A stretch of DNA of 63,942 nt from Malikia spinosa (GCF_002980625.1 NZ_PVLR01000046.1:1-63942); one strand, 5' to 3'; positions 45,503 to 54,331 are shown, counted from the stretch's first letter. Notes: generated by a model from the sequence alone, not told the origin. Numbers and translations are program-made.

Positions 45503-46431
45503 GCCTTGCCCCCGGCAGTCCTGGCCAATGCCTTGGCCGGTGACGGCTCGGCCTTGGCCGCGCCGGGTGCCTTTTCGGCCAGGCAACGCGCCATCAGGCG
45601 CGCGCCATCGGCCATGCGCGGCCCCGGGCGCACCAGCACATCCGACTCGGCGACCGGGAAGATGCAGACCCGACCCTCGCGCACGGCCCGGATGCCCTGC
45701 CAGCCCGGGCGCTGCAGCAGGCCCTCGGCATTGCGCTCGCCGATCATGATCACGTCCGGATTGGCGCGCACGATGTACTCGGGATTGAGCTTGGGAAAAG
45801 GCCCGAGGCTGGCCGGCAGGATGTTCCTGGCACCGAGCCGGGCCAGGGTTTCGCCGATGAAGCTGCCCTCGCCTGCGCCATAGGGGCCACGGTTGACCTC
45901 GAAATAGACCCGCACCTGGTGCACGCTGGGCGGCAACGATTGCGCGGCGGCCGAAACGCCGGCATCGATCTGGCGCCAGATCTTCTGCGCGTCGCTCACG
46001 CCCAGCACCTGACCGACCTTGCCCAGCACGCGCTGCACATCGGCATGGGTCTTGGGTTCGAGTGCCAGCACCGGAATGCCCAAGGCGACCAGCCGCTCGG
46101 CCGCGCGCGAGGAAGTCGCAGCCAGCACCAGGTCGGGCCGCAGCGCGACGATGGCCTCGATATTGGGGTCGAGTCCGCCGCCGACGCGCGGCAACTGCCT
46201 GATGCTCTCGGGCCAGGTCGAATAGCGGTCGACACCGACCAGGCGCTGGCATTGGTCGAGCTGGCAGACCATCTCGGTCAGCGAAGGCAGCAGGCTGACG
46301 ATGCGCTGCGGCGTCCTGGCCAGCGTGACCGGACGGCCGCGGTCGTCGGGCAAGGTCAAGGTCAAGGCCCAGGCCGAAGCCGAGGCCCACAGGGAGCAGC
46401 CCGCCAGCAGCAGGATCAGCCAACGCTTCAT
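45499..46431 (-). CDS. btuF: Vitamin B12 ABC transporter substrate-binding protein
   Basis: A 310-residue periplasmic binding protein of the helical-backbone type. A signal peptide (MKRWLILLLAGCSLWASASA) is followed by PQRIVSLLPSLTEMV, VGVDRYSTWPESI and YIVRANPDVIMIGE. It delivers corrinoids to BtuCD. The last ~25 residues are a basic alanine/proline-rich tail not typical of the family. It overlaps cobU and btuC by 4 bp each. Confidence 0.9.
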   Translation of the reverse strand: MKRWLILLLAGCSLWASASAWALTLTLPDDRGRPVTLARTPQRIVSLLPSLTEMVCQLDQCQRLVGVDRYSTWPESIRQLPRVGGGLDPNIEAIVALRPDLVLAATSSRAAERLVALGIPVLALEPKTHADVQRVLGKVGQVLGVSDAQKIWRQIDAGVSAAAQSLPPSVHQVRVYFEVNRGPYGAGEGSFIGETLARLGARNILPASLGPFPKLNPEYIVRANPDVIMIGERNAEGLLQRPGWQGIRAVREGRVCIFPVAESDVLVRPGPRMADGARLMARCLAEKAPGAAKAEPSPAKALARTAGGKA

Positions 46432-47000
46432 GCTTCGTCCTTCAGGGTCAGCGGCAGCCCGGCAGCCATCAGCGTGGCGCGCGTGCAGCTGGCGGCCACC
46501 GCCTGGTTCAGCCGGCCCAGCATGTCGACGAAGGCGCGCACCTCGCGCCCGAGCGGGATCACACCCAGGCCGATCTCGTTACCGACAAGCACCACCGGGC
46601 CAGGAGCGGCCACAATTGATTGCGTAAGTTTCACAATTGAACGTTCGAGGACATCGGCCGGCAAGCCCTTGCCCTCGGCCGGCATCATCAGGTTGGTCAG
46701 CCACAGTGTCAGGCAGTCGACCACCAGCAGATGGTCGGGACGGCTGTGCGCGGCCAGGCATTCGGGCAGGCGCAGCGCCTCCTCCAGCGTGGCCAGGCCC
46801 GGCACCCGCTCAGCGCGGTCGGACTGGTGGCGCTCGATGCGCGCGCGCATCTCGTCGTCCCAGGGCTGTCCGGTCGCGATCAGCGTCGCGCGGTGCCCAG
46901 GCGCAGCCCGCAGCCAGGCGCGCGCCAGCAGCTCGGCCCGGCGCGACTTGCCGCTTTTCTGTCCGCCCAGGATCAGCTCGCTGCGCGCGACATTCAGCAC
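46428..47000 (-). CDS. cobU: Adenosylcobinamide kinase / guanylyltransferase
   Basis: A 190-residue bifunctional enzyme that phosphorylates adenosylcobinamide and transfers GMP to it. The P-loop is LILGGQKSGKSRRAE near residues 9-23. The guanylylated histidine lies in RIERHQSDR, followed by VVDCLTLWLTNLM. I use the GTG at 47000, which has a GGAGG site and overlaps the cobB stop by 7 bp. The codons for SIVKLTQSIV are an AT-rich patch containing the TTGCGTAAGT repeat. Confidence 0.9.
   Translation of the reverse strand: MLNVARSELILGGQKSGKSRRAELLARAWLRAAPGHRATLIATGQPWDDEMRARIERHQSDRAERVPGLATLEEALRLPECLAAHSRPDHLLVVDCLTLWLTNLMMPAEGKGLPADVLERSIVKLTQSIVAAPGPVVLVGNEIGLGVIPLGREVRAFVDMLGRLNQAVAASCTRATLMAAGLPLTLKDEA
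46620..46629 (+). repeat. TTGCGTAAGT motif, copy 3 (inside cobU)
   Basis: The ten bases match the first ten of the 14-mer in smc and cbiB. On the coding strand they fall in AAA CTT ACG CAA (K-L-T-Q), flanked on both sides by the direct repeat CACAATTGA (46611-46619 and 46632-46640). The patch is clearly AT-rich. Confidence 0.65.
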
Positions 47001-48343
47001 GAAGCCTCCTGCGCCAGGAACAGGCTCGCCGCCGCCTCGGGGCTGGACGGGAACCAGGGGTGGAAATAGCTGGCCTGGATAGCACCCAGGCGGTAGACCG
47101 ACTCGCCCTTGTCGGGTGCCGGCGCAGTGGCGGGACGCGCGGTGCGCGCGACCACCGCGACCTCGGACGCCGCCGTCGAATAGTGAAAAGTGTGGCCACG
47201 CAAGGTGCCGGCCGGCAGCTCGAGCTGCTGCGGCCCCAGCGCTGCCAAGCGCTGCTGCAGCGTGACGCGTCCCGGCAGCAGACCCCACATCGGATGCGCG
47301 ATGCCCTGCTGGTCGACGATGGTGTCGAACAAGGCCATCATGCCGCCGCATTCGGCCCAGACCGGCTTGCCAGCCGCGACATGGGCGCGCAAGCTATCAC
47401 GCAGGCCGGCGTTGGCGCCCAGGCGCTCGGCATGCAGTTCAGGGTAGCCGCCCGGCAGCCAGACCGCGTCGCACGGCGGCAGCGCGGCATCATTCAACGG
47501 CGAGAACCAGACCAGCTCGGCGCCGAGCTCGCGCAAGGTATCGAGATTGGCCTGGTAGATGAAGCAGAACGCCGCGTCGCGCGCGACCGCGATCCGCTGC
47601 CCAGCCAGCAAGGGCGGCACCGGATCGTGCGCAGGGGCCGCCGTGAAATCGACCGCCCAGCGCTGCAGCGCGGCCGCATCCATCTGGCCCAGTGGCGTCG
47701 CCGCCAGCGCATCGGCCGCAGCATCGAGCCGCTCCATGGCATCCTCGAGCTCGGTCGCCACCGTCAGGCCCAGGTGGCGCTCGGGCAGGGTCAGCGCCGG
47801 GTTGCGCAGCAGCGCGCCAAGCCAGTGCTCGGGCGCCACACCCTGCTCCAGCATCTTGCCATGGCCCGCGCTGGCGACCCGGTTGGCCAGCGCGCCGGCC
47901 CAGGGCAGGCCGGGCCGGTAATGCTGCAGACCGAAGGCCAGCGCCGCGAAAGTGCCGGCCATGGCCGAGGCGTCGATCACTGCGAGCACCGGCAGACCAA
48001 AGCGCTGCGCCAGGTCGGCCGCGCTCGGGTTGCCGTCGAACAGGCCCATCACGCCCTCGACGATGATCAGATCGGCGTCCTGCGCTGCCGCCTGCAACCG
48101 GGCCCGCACATCGGCCTCGCCCGTCATCCAGAGGTCGATCTGGTAGACGGGATGGCCGCTGGCGAGCTGGTGCCAGAACGGGTCGAGAAAGTCCGGGCCG
48201 CACTTGAAGACCCGCACCCGCCGCCCCTGGCGCGCATGCAGGCGCGCCAGCGCCGAGGTGATGGTGGTCTTGCCCTGGCCGGAGGCCGGGGCCGCGACCA
48301 GGATGGCAGGACAGCGAACGGCGGCTGACGCGGTATCGATCAT
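46994..48343 (-). CDS. cobB: Cobyrinic acid a,c-diamide synthase
   Basis: A 449-residue glutamine amidotransferase (CobB/CbiA) that amidates the a and c side chains of (hydrogeno)cobyrinic acid. The N-terminal half has APASGQGKTTITSALARLH and CGPDFLDPFWH. The glutaminase domain carries the cysteine in WAECGGMMAL and the histidine in RGHTFHYS. It starts 18 bp after btuB and overlaps cobU. Together with CobQ it implies use of early corrin intermediates, although no ring-forming genes are in the window. Confidence 0.94.
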   Translation of the reverse strand: MIDTASAAVRCPAILVAAPASGQGKTTITSALARLHARQGRRVRVFKCGPDFLDPFWHQLASGHPVYQIDLWMTGEADVRARLQAAAQDADLIIVEGVMGLFDGNPSAADLAQRFGLPVLAVIDASAMAGTFAALAFGLQHYRPGLPWAGALANRVASAGHGKMLEQGVAPEHWLGALLRNPALTLPERHLGLTVATELEDAMERLDAAADALAATPLGQMDAAALQRWAVDFTAAPAHDPVPPLLAGQRIAVARDAAFCFIYQANLDTLRELGAELVWFSPLNDAALPPCDAVWLPGGYPELHAERLGANAGLRDSLRAHVAAGKPVWAECGGMMALFDTIVDQQGIAHPMWGLLPGRVTLQQRLAALGPQQLELPAGTLRGHTFHYSTAASEVAVVARTARPATAPAPDKGESVYRLGAIQASYFHPWFPSSPEAAASLFLAQEASC

Positions 48344-48361
48344 TTCAACAGGCTTTCAGGC

Positions 48362-50185
48362 TCACTGCGGCGACCATTTCAGGCCCAGATAGAACAGGCG
48401 ACCCGGCGTGTAGTAGCCGTTGGCCAATTGATAGTCCTTGTCGGCCAGGTTGTCGACCCGCGCCTGCAGCGTGACATGAGGCGCCACTTCGGTGCTGGCG
48501 TGCAGGTTCAACAAGCCGTAGCCACCCAGTGCGGTCTTGTTGTCCTTGTCGTCGTAGCGCTGGCCCGACAGCTGCAGCTCGGCACCGAGCTGCCAGCGGG
48601 CCACTCGCGTGTCGGCCGCCAGCGTGGCGTGCCGGCGCGAACGGCGTGCCAGCAGCTTGCCGCTGTCGAGATCGCGCGGATTCTGCAGGTCGAGCGAGGC
48701 GCTCAGATTGAAGCCAGCCAGCGAACGGGCGCCCGACAGCGTCAGGCCCTCGAGCCGGGCCCGCTTGGTATTGCCATAGCAGCCAGGGTACTTGCCACTG
48801 CCGTTGATGCAGCTGCCCGGTCCGCTGACATAGTTGATCAGGTCGTCGATCTGGTTGCGATAGAGCACGATACCGAAGCGGGTCGACTGCAGCGCATAGT
48901 TCAGGCCGAGCTCGAAGTTGCGCGCGGTCTCGGGACGCAGACTCGGATCACCGTAGATGCTGAAGCGCTGGAACAGGGTCGGCGCGCGGAAGGCGTTGCC
49001 GGCCGACACGCTGGCGCGCCAGTTCGGCGCGAAGGCATAGGCATAGGACGCGCTGCCGGTGTCCTGGCCACCGAATTCGCTGTCATCGTCATGGCGCAGG
49101 TTGAGCTGCAGCGTATGTGCCTGGTGCCGCAAGCCGTAGCCCAGCGCCAGCGCATCCTGGGAACGATCGGTCAGGACCGGCGTGGTGCTGGCGTTGTTGA
49201 GCCTATCCTCGCGCCGCTCGAGCGCGGCCGTCAGCAACTGGCCACCGATGCGGTATTCGTTCTGCCACAGGTAACTGCGCACCTGGGTATCGGTCAGGTA
49301 GGGCGAAGGCTGGGTCTCGTAGCGATCCTTGCCCTCGCTGAAACCGATCCGGGTCGAATAGGCCTCGCTCCACTGCGACTGCCAGTTCATCCCAAGGCTC
49401 TGCAGATGATGCAGATTGTGGTCGTCAGTGGTATTGCTGGCGTCATAGCGCGAGTCAGACCAGCTGTCGAGCAAGTTGGCCTCGATGCGCTGCTCGGGCG
49501 ACAGCTGCAGGCCCAGGCGCGCATTGGCCGAGCGGTTCAGATAGCCGTCGCGGTCGGGATTGCTGGCGGCCTTGGCATTGAAACCCTTGCTGGTTTCGCG
49601 CGTCAGGCCGAAGGAATAGTCAAAGCCCTGCTGCGCGCCGCTGAAACCGGCATCGAGCTTGGCGGTGCGATCACTGCCCAGGCCCAGCCCCAGATAGGGC
49701 GTGAAAGCGCCCTCGCCCTTGCGGGTGAAGATCTGCACCACGCCCGCGATCGCGTCCGAGCCATAGATCGCGCCCGCCGGCCCGCGCAGGACCTCGATGC
49801 GGTCGATCTGCGCCAGCGGGATCGCTTCCCAGGGTGCGCCACCGGTGGACTGGGAATCGATCCGCACGCCGTCGAGGTAGACCGCGGTAAAGCGCGTATC
49901 CGCCCCGCGCAGGAAGACGCTGGTGGTGCCGCCAATGCCGCCATTGCGCGAGATCTCGATGCCCGGCACGCGTGCCAGCACATCGGCCAGGCCGGTAGCG
50001 CCGCTGCGCTCGATCGCCTCGCGGTCGATCAGGCTGACATCGGCCACGACATCGGTCAGCGGCTGGGCGACTCGCATCGCAGTCACCACCACATCCTTGA
50101 GTGACTGCTGAGCCAGCACAGGGAATGCGGCGGCCAGCGCCAGGTTGAGCACGGCCAGACGTGCAGGAAAACTGCTGAATTTCAT
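48362..50185 (-). CDS. btuB: TonB-dependent vitamin B12 outer-membrane receptor
   Basis: A 607-residue outer-membrane receptor. A signal peptide (MKFSSFPARLAVLNLALAAA) is followed by a TonB box-like stretch (KDVVVTA), the plug domain (IDREAIERSGATGLADVLAR, GAIYGSDAIAGVVQIFTRKG) and a 22-strand-type barrel ending in a terminal strand LFYLGLKW. It imports corrinoids using TonB energy. It is the first gene of the long cobalamin cluster and lies directly downstream of a cobalamin riboswitch. Confidence 0.93.
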   Translation of the reverse strand: MKFSSFPARLAVLNLALAAAFPVLAQQSLKDVVVTAMRVAQPLTDVVADVSLIDREAIERSGATGLADVLARVPGIEISRNGGIGGTTSVFLRGADTRFTAVYLDGVRIDSQSTGGAPWEAIPLAQIDRIEVLRGPAGAIYGSDAIAGVVQIFTRKGEGAFTPYLGLGLGSDRTAKLDAGFSGAQQGFDYSFGLTRETSKGFNAKAASNPDRDGYLNRSANARLGLQLSPEQRIEANLLDSWSDSRYDASNTTDDHNLHHLQSLGMNWQSQWSEAYSTRIGFSEGKDRYETQPSPYLTDTQVRSYLWQNEYRIGGQLLTAALERREDRLNNASTTPVLTDRSQDALALGYGLRHQAHTLQLNLRHDDDSEFGGQDTGSASYAYAFAPNWRASVSAGNAFRAPTLFQRFSIYGDPSLRPETARNFELGLNYALQSTRFGIVLYRNQIDDLINYVSGPGSCINGSGKYPGCYGNTKRARLEGLTLSGARSLAGFNLSASLDLQNPRDLDSGKLLARRSRRHATLAADTRVARWQLGAELQLSGQRYDDKDNKTALGGYGLLNLHASTEVAPHVTLQARVDNLADKDYQLANGYYTPGRLFYLGLKWSPQ

Positions 50186-50265
50186 GAAATGGAACGAGAA
50201 CGAATGCCCTCACCGCCTTCCCCGACGGTGCATGAGCGTCACAGCCGCGCCTGAGCGCGGCCACT

Positions 50266-50462
50266 TCGTTGGCCGGTATCCGGGCTGGCGGAGACAACCT
50301 TCATCGCCTTCCCAGGCGCCTGCGGCGCCCAGTGGCTGGGAGATGAAAGCGGAGCCAGAATGGCTCGTCCGCTTACCGTTGCGGGGGCAGCGCTGGTTAG
50401 GACCGGGCCTCAAGCGGCCAACTCCCTCCAGCTTCCCGTTGAACTGCCGCACATGAACTGCG
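50266..50462 (-). promoter_or_regulatory. Cobalamin riboswitch
   Basis: Read on the minus strand, the leader contains the conserved blocks of the B12 aptamer in order: AACGGGAAGC, GCTGCCCCCGCAACGGTAAG, the B12 box AGCCACTGGGCGCC, GGGAAGGCGATG and AGCCCGGATACCGGCC. It ends about 80 bases before the btuB start. Between aptamer and btuB a 7-bp hairpin (GCCGCGC 50244-50250 with GCGCGGC 50255-50261) may be part of the expression platform. Binding of adenosylcobalamin would lower expression of btuB and, by read-through, of the genes after it. Confidence 0.93.
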
Positions 50463-50523
50463 CAGCGAGCACCAACAAACAACATTCTACCCAGCCTGCA
50501 CGCGCCGGACCTAAAATCAGCCC

Positions 50524-50736
50524 ATGTCCTCTCAGACCCAGATAGACCAGATCGCAGACCGCGTCGAGCGCCTGCTGCTGCGCCATGCCGAGCTGCAGCT
50601 GCGCAATCGCGAGCTCGAACAAGAACTCCAGCAACTCGCACAGGAGCGTGACGCGCTGCACCAGCGCCTGCAGCTCGCCACTGTGCGACTGGACGCCCTG
50701 CTTGAGCAACTGCCGCTTCCCGTGGGAGACGAATGA
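50524..50736 (+). CDS. Small coiled-coil protein upstream of zapA (ZapB-like)
   Basis: A 70-residue, almost wholly coiled-coil protein (ADRVERLLLRHAELQLRNRE then more heptads), as usually encoded before zapA in beta-proteobacteria. It may be a ZapB-like division factor; ZapB binds ZapA and stabilises the FtsZ ring. Its stop overlaps the zapA start (ATGA), so the two are translationally coupled. It is divergent from the btuB riboswitch leader. Confidence 0.75.
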   Translation: MSSQTQIDQIADRVERLLLRHAELQLRNRELEQELQQLAQERDALHQRLQLATVRLDALLEQLPLPVGDE

Positions 50737-51038
50737 TGAACCAGCGCTACGCCAGCCAGAAGCTTGAAGTCCAGATCATGGGGCAAAGCTACACCCTCTC
50801 CTGCCCCGAAGGCGGAGCTGCCGCGCTGCAAGACGCGGTCGACAAGGTCGACGCCACCATGTGCGCCATCCGCGACGCCGGCCGCATCAAGTCACGCGAC
50901 CGCATCGCGGTGCTGGCCTGCCTCAACATCGCGCACGAGCTGGGCCGTGACCAGGCCGAGGCCAGCCACCAGCAGCGCCTGGGCGGCCTGATCGACCGGC
51001 TCGACCAGGCCCTGGCCAGCAACGACAGCCCGGACTGA
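50733..51038 (+). CDS. zapA: Cell division protein ZapA
   Basis: A 101-residue ZapA-family protein that cross-links FtsZ protofilaments. The N-terminal beta part (LEVQIMGQSYTLSCPEG) is followed by a helix with RDRIAVLACLNIAHEL and a C-terminal coiled-coil segment. Two consecutive ATG codons could start it. It overlaps the upstream coiled-coil gene by 4 bp and is followed by the 6S RNA gene, a conserved order in proteobacteria. Confidence 0.9.
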   Translation: MMNQRYASQKLEVQIMGQSYTLSCPEGGAAALQDAVDKVDATMCAIRDAGRIKSRDRIAVLACLNIAHELGRDQAEASHQQRLGGLIDRLDQALASNDSPD

Positions 51039-51092
51039 ACGGCCAACTGGAAACCGGCGCGACGGCAGCAACTTTTGCCCTTACAATGGGGC

Positions 51093-51266
51093 TGTCTGCT
51101 GCCATGGTCGGGCTTTATATTTCCTTGAACCAATGCTCCATGAGCCCGGGCTTGGTACATTGCGTAACTGGTGTGAGCATCTCGCGTCAGATGAACCCGA
51201 AGTTGCGTTGCCCTCGCCCCCCTGAACCCCACCGTTCAGGATGACGGTCCGGCTTGGCAGCAGACA
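51093..51266 (+). ncRNA. ssrS: 6S RNA
   Basis: About 174 bases starting 6 bp after a TACAAT -10 box (51082-51087). The two ends pair perfectly over 11 bp: TGTCTGCTGCC (51093-51103) with GGCAGCAGACA (51256-51266), closing one long irregular hairpin, as in 6S RNA. The position right after zapA and the length are typical. 6S RNA mimics an open promoter and binds sigma-70 RNA polymerase in stationary phase. The gene ygfA, which often follows in other proteobacteria, is not here. The exact ends are inferred from the stem. Confidence 0.85.
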
Positions 51267-51564
51267 CCCTAGACACTCTCATCGCGGCCTTTGCGCCTGT
51301 CGGTTCGAGCCCCCGACCCACCCTCTCCATCTTCCAGTCGTCAGTCATTCATGACAGCGTGCTGGCTTTGCCGTGGCTGAACCCCTTTTGCGGGCCTGCC
51401 ACCCTGGCGCGGCAAGCCATCCAAGCGCCTGCGCCAGGGTAAAAAATCCCGGATTTGCCCCGGGTCGGCTAGGAAAAGCCCTGCTTTGCGTTTAGCATTC
51501 CACCACTCGCCAGCAGCCCTGCTGCCTGCGAAAACAGAATTCAACCTTCACAAGGATTTGCTAT
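51267..51564. other. Intergenic region with an unexplained hairpin
   Basis: No convincing gene lies between 6S RNA and the SWIB gene. A perfect 10-bp inverted repeat, ACCCTGGCGC (51401-51410) and GCGCCAGGGT (51431-51440), surrounds a 20-base loop. The bases after it on the given strand are A-rich, so it is not a standard terminator for the 6S transcript; read on the other strand, the T-run precedes the stem. It may be a small structured RNA, a processing site or a protein-binding element. The SWIB promoter should lie in the last 100 bp. Confidence 0.4.
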
Positions 51565-51870
51565 ATGGCAACTGCAAAGAAAGCCCCCACCCAGACAGCT
51601 GTTGCTGCGCCCGCCGCCAAGCGCACCCCGAACGCCGCCTTCATGAAAGCCATGAAGCCCAGCGCCGCGCTCGCAGCCATCGTGGGTGCTGCCGCCCTGC
51701 CGCGCACCGAAGTCACCAAGAAGGTCTGGGAATACATCAAGAAGCACGACCTGCAAGACAGCGCCAACCGTCGCAACATCAATGCCGACGACAAGCTGCA
51801 GCCGATCTTCAAGAAGCCCCAGGTCTCGATGTTCGAGATGACCAAGCTGATCAACGAGCACCTGTCCTGA
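51565..51870 (+). CDS. SWIB/MDM2 domain protein
   Basis: A 101-residue protein with an alanine/lysine-rich basic N-terminal tail (about 25 residues) and a SWIB domain: LPRTEVTKKVWEYIKKHDLQ, then NRRNINADDKLQPIF and a final helical segment ending INEHLS. Such proteins are common in Burkholderiales and chlamydiae; they are thought to bind DNA or chromatin-like proteins, but the bacterial role is unproven. An AAGGA site precedes the ATG, and a strong terminator follows. Confidence 0.88.
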   Translation: MATAKKAPTQTAVAAPAAKRTPNAAFMKAMKPSAALAAIVGAAALPRTEVTKKVWEYIKKHDLQDSANRRNINADDKLQPIFKKPQVSMFEMTKLINEHLS

Positions 51871-51890
51871 TCCGCTCGCGATTCGCCTGA

Positions 51891-51920
51891 GAAAAAACCG
51901 ACTCTTGAGTCGGTTTTTTC
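51891..51920. terminator. Rho-independent terminator after the SWIB gene
   Basis: GAAAAAACCGACTC (51891-51904) pairs with GAGTCGGTTTTTTC (51907-51920), followed by TTG. The stem is strong, and the A-run and T-run make it usable from both strands, so it also ends the convergent MFS gene's transcript. Confidence 0.9.
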
Positions 51921-51958
51921 TTGCCTGTCACGGCGCTCAACGACAGCCCTGATCCGGC

Positions 51959-53218
51959 TCAGGCCCGCGCCACCGTGCGCCGGCCCACCCCCAGCGCCAC
52001 CAGCACCGCGAGCAGCAGCACCAGGCCGGCGCCCGCCAGGGTGGCCTGGTAGTGGCCACGGTCCATCAGGGTGCCGAACAGCAATGGCGACAGGGCCAGG
52101 CCGGCATCCAGACCCGAATAGACGGTGCCGTAGATACGGCCGGTCGCACCGGCCGGGGTCGCGCGCTTGATCATCATGTCGCGGCTCGGCCCGCCAATGC
52201 CGACCGCGACCCCGGTCGCGGCCAAGGCCACCATGGTGCCGGTCGTGCCCAGCCAGCCGCTGGCGCACAACAGCAGCAGCAACGCCCCGCCACTCATGCA
52301 GAGCGCCACGACCTGCTCGCTGCGCCTGGCCCGGGCCGCGACAAAGCCGCCGGCCAGCATGCCGGCCGCACCGCACAACATATAGGCTGTCAGCGTCAGC
52401 GAGGCCGCCTGCAGGCTGACGCCATGCAGCGCACGCAGGATCGAGACCGAGAAGGTATGCACCACGGCCAGGGTCATGGTGGTCAGCAGGAAGAAGGCAA
52501 AGCACCACCAGACCACGGGCAGGCGCAGGAAATCGAATTCCCCCTCGGCAGCTGGTGCGCCCGCTCCGCCCTGAGCGCCCTGGCGGCCCGCAGCGACCGG
52601 CCTGGGTGCGGCCGCGACCGTGGCCAGGTGCTGGCGTTGCCAGACCAGCAGCGCCAGCACCAGCGCGTACAGCAGCAAGGCGCCCAGACAGGCCAGGCGC
52701 CAGTTGCTTGAGGCCGCGACCCCGACCAGGAAGGCCGTGCTGAGCGCCCAGCCCAGGTTACCCGACAGCCCATGCACGCTGTAGGCATGGCCGAGCCGCG
52801 GCGCCGAGACGCGCTGGTTCAGGATCGAGAAATCGACCGGATGAAACGGCGCATTGCCCAGGCCTGCGAGCAGCGCCGACAGCATCAGCCCGGCATAGCC
52901 CTGCGCCAGCGCGGCCGACAGGGCCGCGCCCATGAACAGCAGGATCGAGCCAAACAGCACCGGGCGCGCACCGGTCCGATCGACGACAAAGCCCGACAGG
53001 GCCTGGCCCAGGCCCGAGACGGTGAAGAACAGCGTCATCAGCCCGCCGAGCTCGGAAAACGACAGGCCGAAGTCGCGCTGCAGGAAGGGAAACAGGCCCG
53101 GCAGCAGCAGGTGAGAGAAATGCGACATCGCGTGAGCGAGCCCGACCAGTGCCATGACGGTCGCGTCGGCGCGCCAGATCAGCGCCTCAGGGGCGGCGGA
53201 TTGAAGGGGGTGACTCAT
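51959..53218 (-). CDS. MFS transporter
   Basis: A 419-residue major-facilitator membrane protein with 12 predicted helices and a central cytoplasmic loop rich in alanine and glycine (about residues 205-225). The signature-like segment between helices 2 and 3 reads GFVVDRTGARPVLF. Related transporters belong to the fosmidomycin-resistance-like or sugar-efflux branch, but the substrate cannot be told. I used MSHPLQS as start; an in-frame start 28 codons upstream overlaps the divergent dehydrogenase promoter. It faces the dehydrogenase gene across 76 bp. Confidence 0.8.
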   Translation of the reverse strand: MSHPLQSAAPEALIWRADATVMALVGLAHAMSHFSHLLLPGLFPFLQRDFGLSFSELGGLMTLFFTVSGLGQALSGFVVDRTGARPVLFGSILLFMGAALSAALAQGYAGLMLSALLAGLGNAPFHPVDFSILNQRVSAPRLGHAYSVHGLSGNLGWALSTAFLVGVAASSNWRLACLGALLLYALVLALLVWQRQHLATVAAAPRPVAAGRQGAQGGAGAPAAEGEFDFLRLPVVWWCFAFFLLTTMTLAVVHTFSVSILRALHGVSLQAASLTLTAYMLCGAAGMLAGGFVAARARRSEQVVALCMSGGALLLLLCASGWLGTTGTMVALAATGVAVGIGGPSRDMMIKRATPAGATGRIYGTVYSGLDAGLALSPLLFGTLMDRGHYQATLAGAGLVLLLAVLVALGVGRRTVARA

Positions 53219-53294
53219 GCCGACGATATTAAGTGATGACAGCACGGCCGGATTGGCGGTCATGACAGGCCGATCTGCCGGCACAATATCGGCT

Positions 53295-54302
53295 ATGAAC
53301 ATCGTGATTTTGGACGACTACCAGGATGCAGTGCGCAAGCTGCAATGCGCCAGCAAGCTGGAGCCCCATACCGTCAAGGTGTTCACCAACACCGTCAAGG
53401 GGGTGGGACAGCTCGCGGTGCGCCTGCGCGACGCCGACATCCTGGTGCTGATCCGGGACCGCACGCCGATCAACCGCCAGCTGGTCGAGAAGCTGCCACG
53501 CCTGAAGCTGATCGCGCAGACCGGGCGCGTCGGCAACCACATCGACCTGGCGGCCTGCACCGAGCATGGCGTGGCGGTCGCCGAGGGCCTGGGTTCGCCG
53601 ATCGCACCGGCCGAGCTGACCTGGGCCCTGATCCTGGCCGCGATGCGCCGCATCCCGCAATATGTGGCCAACCTCAAGCATGGCGCCTGGCAGCAGTCAG
53701 GGCTCAGGTCCTCGTCGATGCCGAGCAATTTCGGACTCGGGCAGGTGCTGGCCGGCAAGACGCTCGGGATCTGGAGCTATGGCCGCATCGGCCGCATCGT
53801 GGCGGGCTACGGCCGCGCCTTCGGCATGAGGGTGCTGGTCTGGGGCAGCGAGCCGACGCGCCAGCATGCCCGGGCCGACGGCTACGAGACCGCCGACTCC
53901 AAGGCCCAGTTCTTCGCCACCTGCGATGTGCTGAGCCTGCATCTGCGCCTGGGCGAGCAGACCCAGGGCGGCATCTCGCTCGAGGACCTGTCACTCATGA
54001 AGCCGACCGCGCTGCTGGTCAACACCTCGCGCGCCGAACTGCTGCAGCCCGATGCGCTGGTCGCAGCGCTCAACCGCGGCCGGCCCGGCATGGCGGCGGT
54101 CGATGTCTTCGAGTCCGAGCCGATCCTGCAGGGCCACGCACTGCTGCGGCTCGAGAACTGCGTCTGCACGCCGCATATCGGCTATGTCGAGCGCGACAGC
54201 TACGAAACCTATTTCAACGCCGCCTTCGACAATGTCGTCAATTTCCTCAACGGCCAGCCGAGCCAGATCGTCAACCCTGGCGCGCTGCCGCTGCGGCGCT
54301 GA
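53295..54302 (+). CDS. D-isomer-specific 2-hydroxyacid dehydrogenase
   Basis: A 335-residue NAD(P)-dependent dehydrogenase. The nucleotide-binding motif is GKTLGIWSYGRIGRIV near residue 153. The catalytic triad is arginine in NTSRAELL, glutamate in VDVFESEP and histidine in TPHIGYV. Members include phosphoglycerate and glyoxylate/hydroxypyruvate dehydrogenases; the specific substrate is unknown. MNIVILDDYQ is the natural start; 26 upstream in-frame codons belong to the promoter region shared with the divergent MFS gene. It is convergent with the secretion ATPase gene. Confidence 0.88.
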   Translation: MNIVILDDYQDAVRKLQCASKLEPHTVKVFTNTVKGVGQLAVRLRDADILVLIRDRTPINRQLVEKLPRLKLIAQTGRVGNHIDLAACTEHGVAVAEGLGSPIAPAELTWALILAAMRRIPQYVANLKHGAWQQSGLRSSSMPSNFGLGQVLAGKTLGIWSYGRIGRIVAGYGRAFGMRVLVWGSEPTRQHARADGYETADSKAQFFATCDVLSLHLRLGEQTQGGISLEDLSLMKPTALLVNTSRAELLQPDALVAALNRGRPGMAAVDVFESEPILQGHALLRLENCVCTPHIGYVERDSYETYFNAAFDNVVNFLNGQPSQIVNPGALPLRR

Positions 54303-54331
54303 TCCGGATCAGGTGGCGCGGCGCGACCGGC

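Noticed and set aside
51156-51170. TTGCGTAACTGG in the 6S RNA as a fourth copy of the repeated motif
   Set aside because: It matches only the first eight bases, lies in an RNA gene with its own structural constraints and is probably coincidental.
51300-51332. tRNA-like T-arm (GGTTCGAGCCC) after 6S RNA
   Set aside because: The surrounding bases do not form a five-pair T-stem of normal geometry, and no anticodon or acceptor stem could be found upstream.
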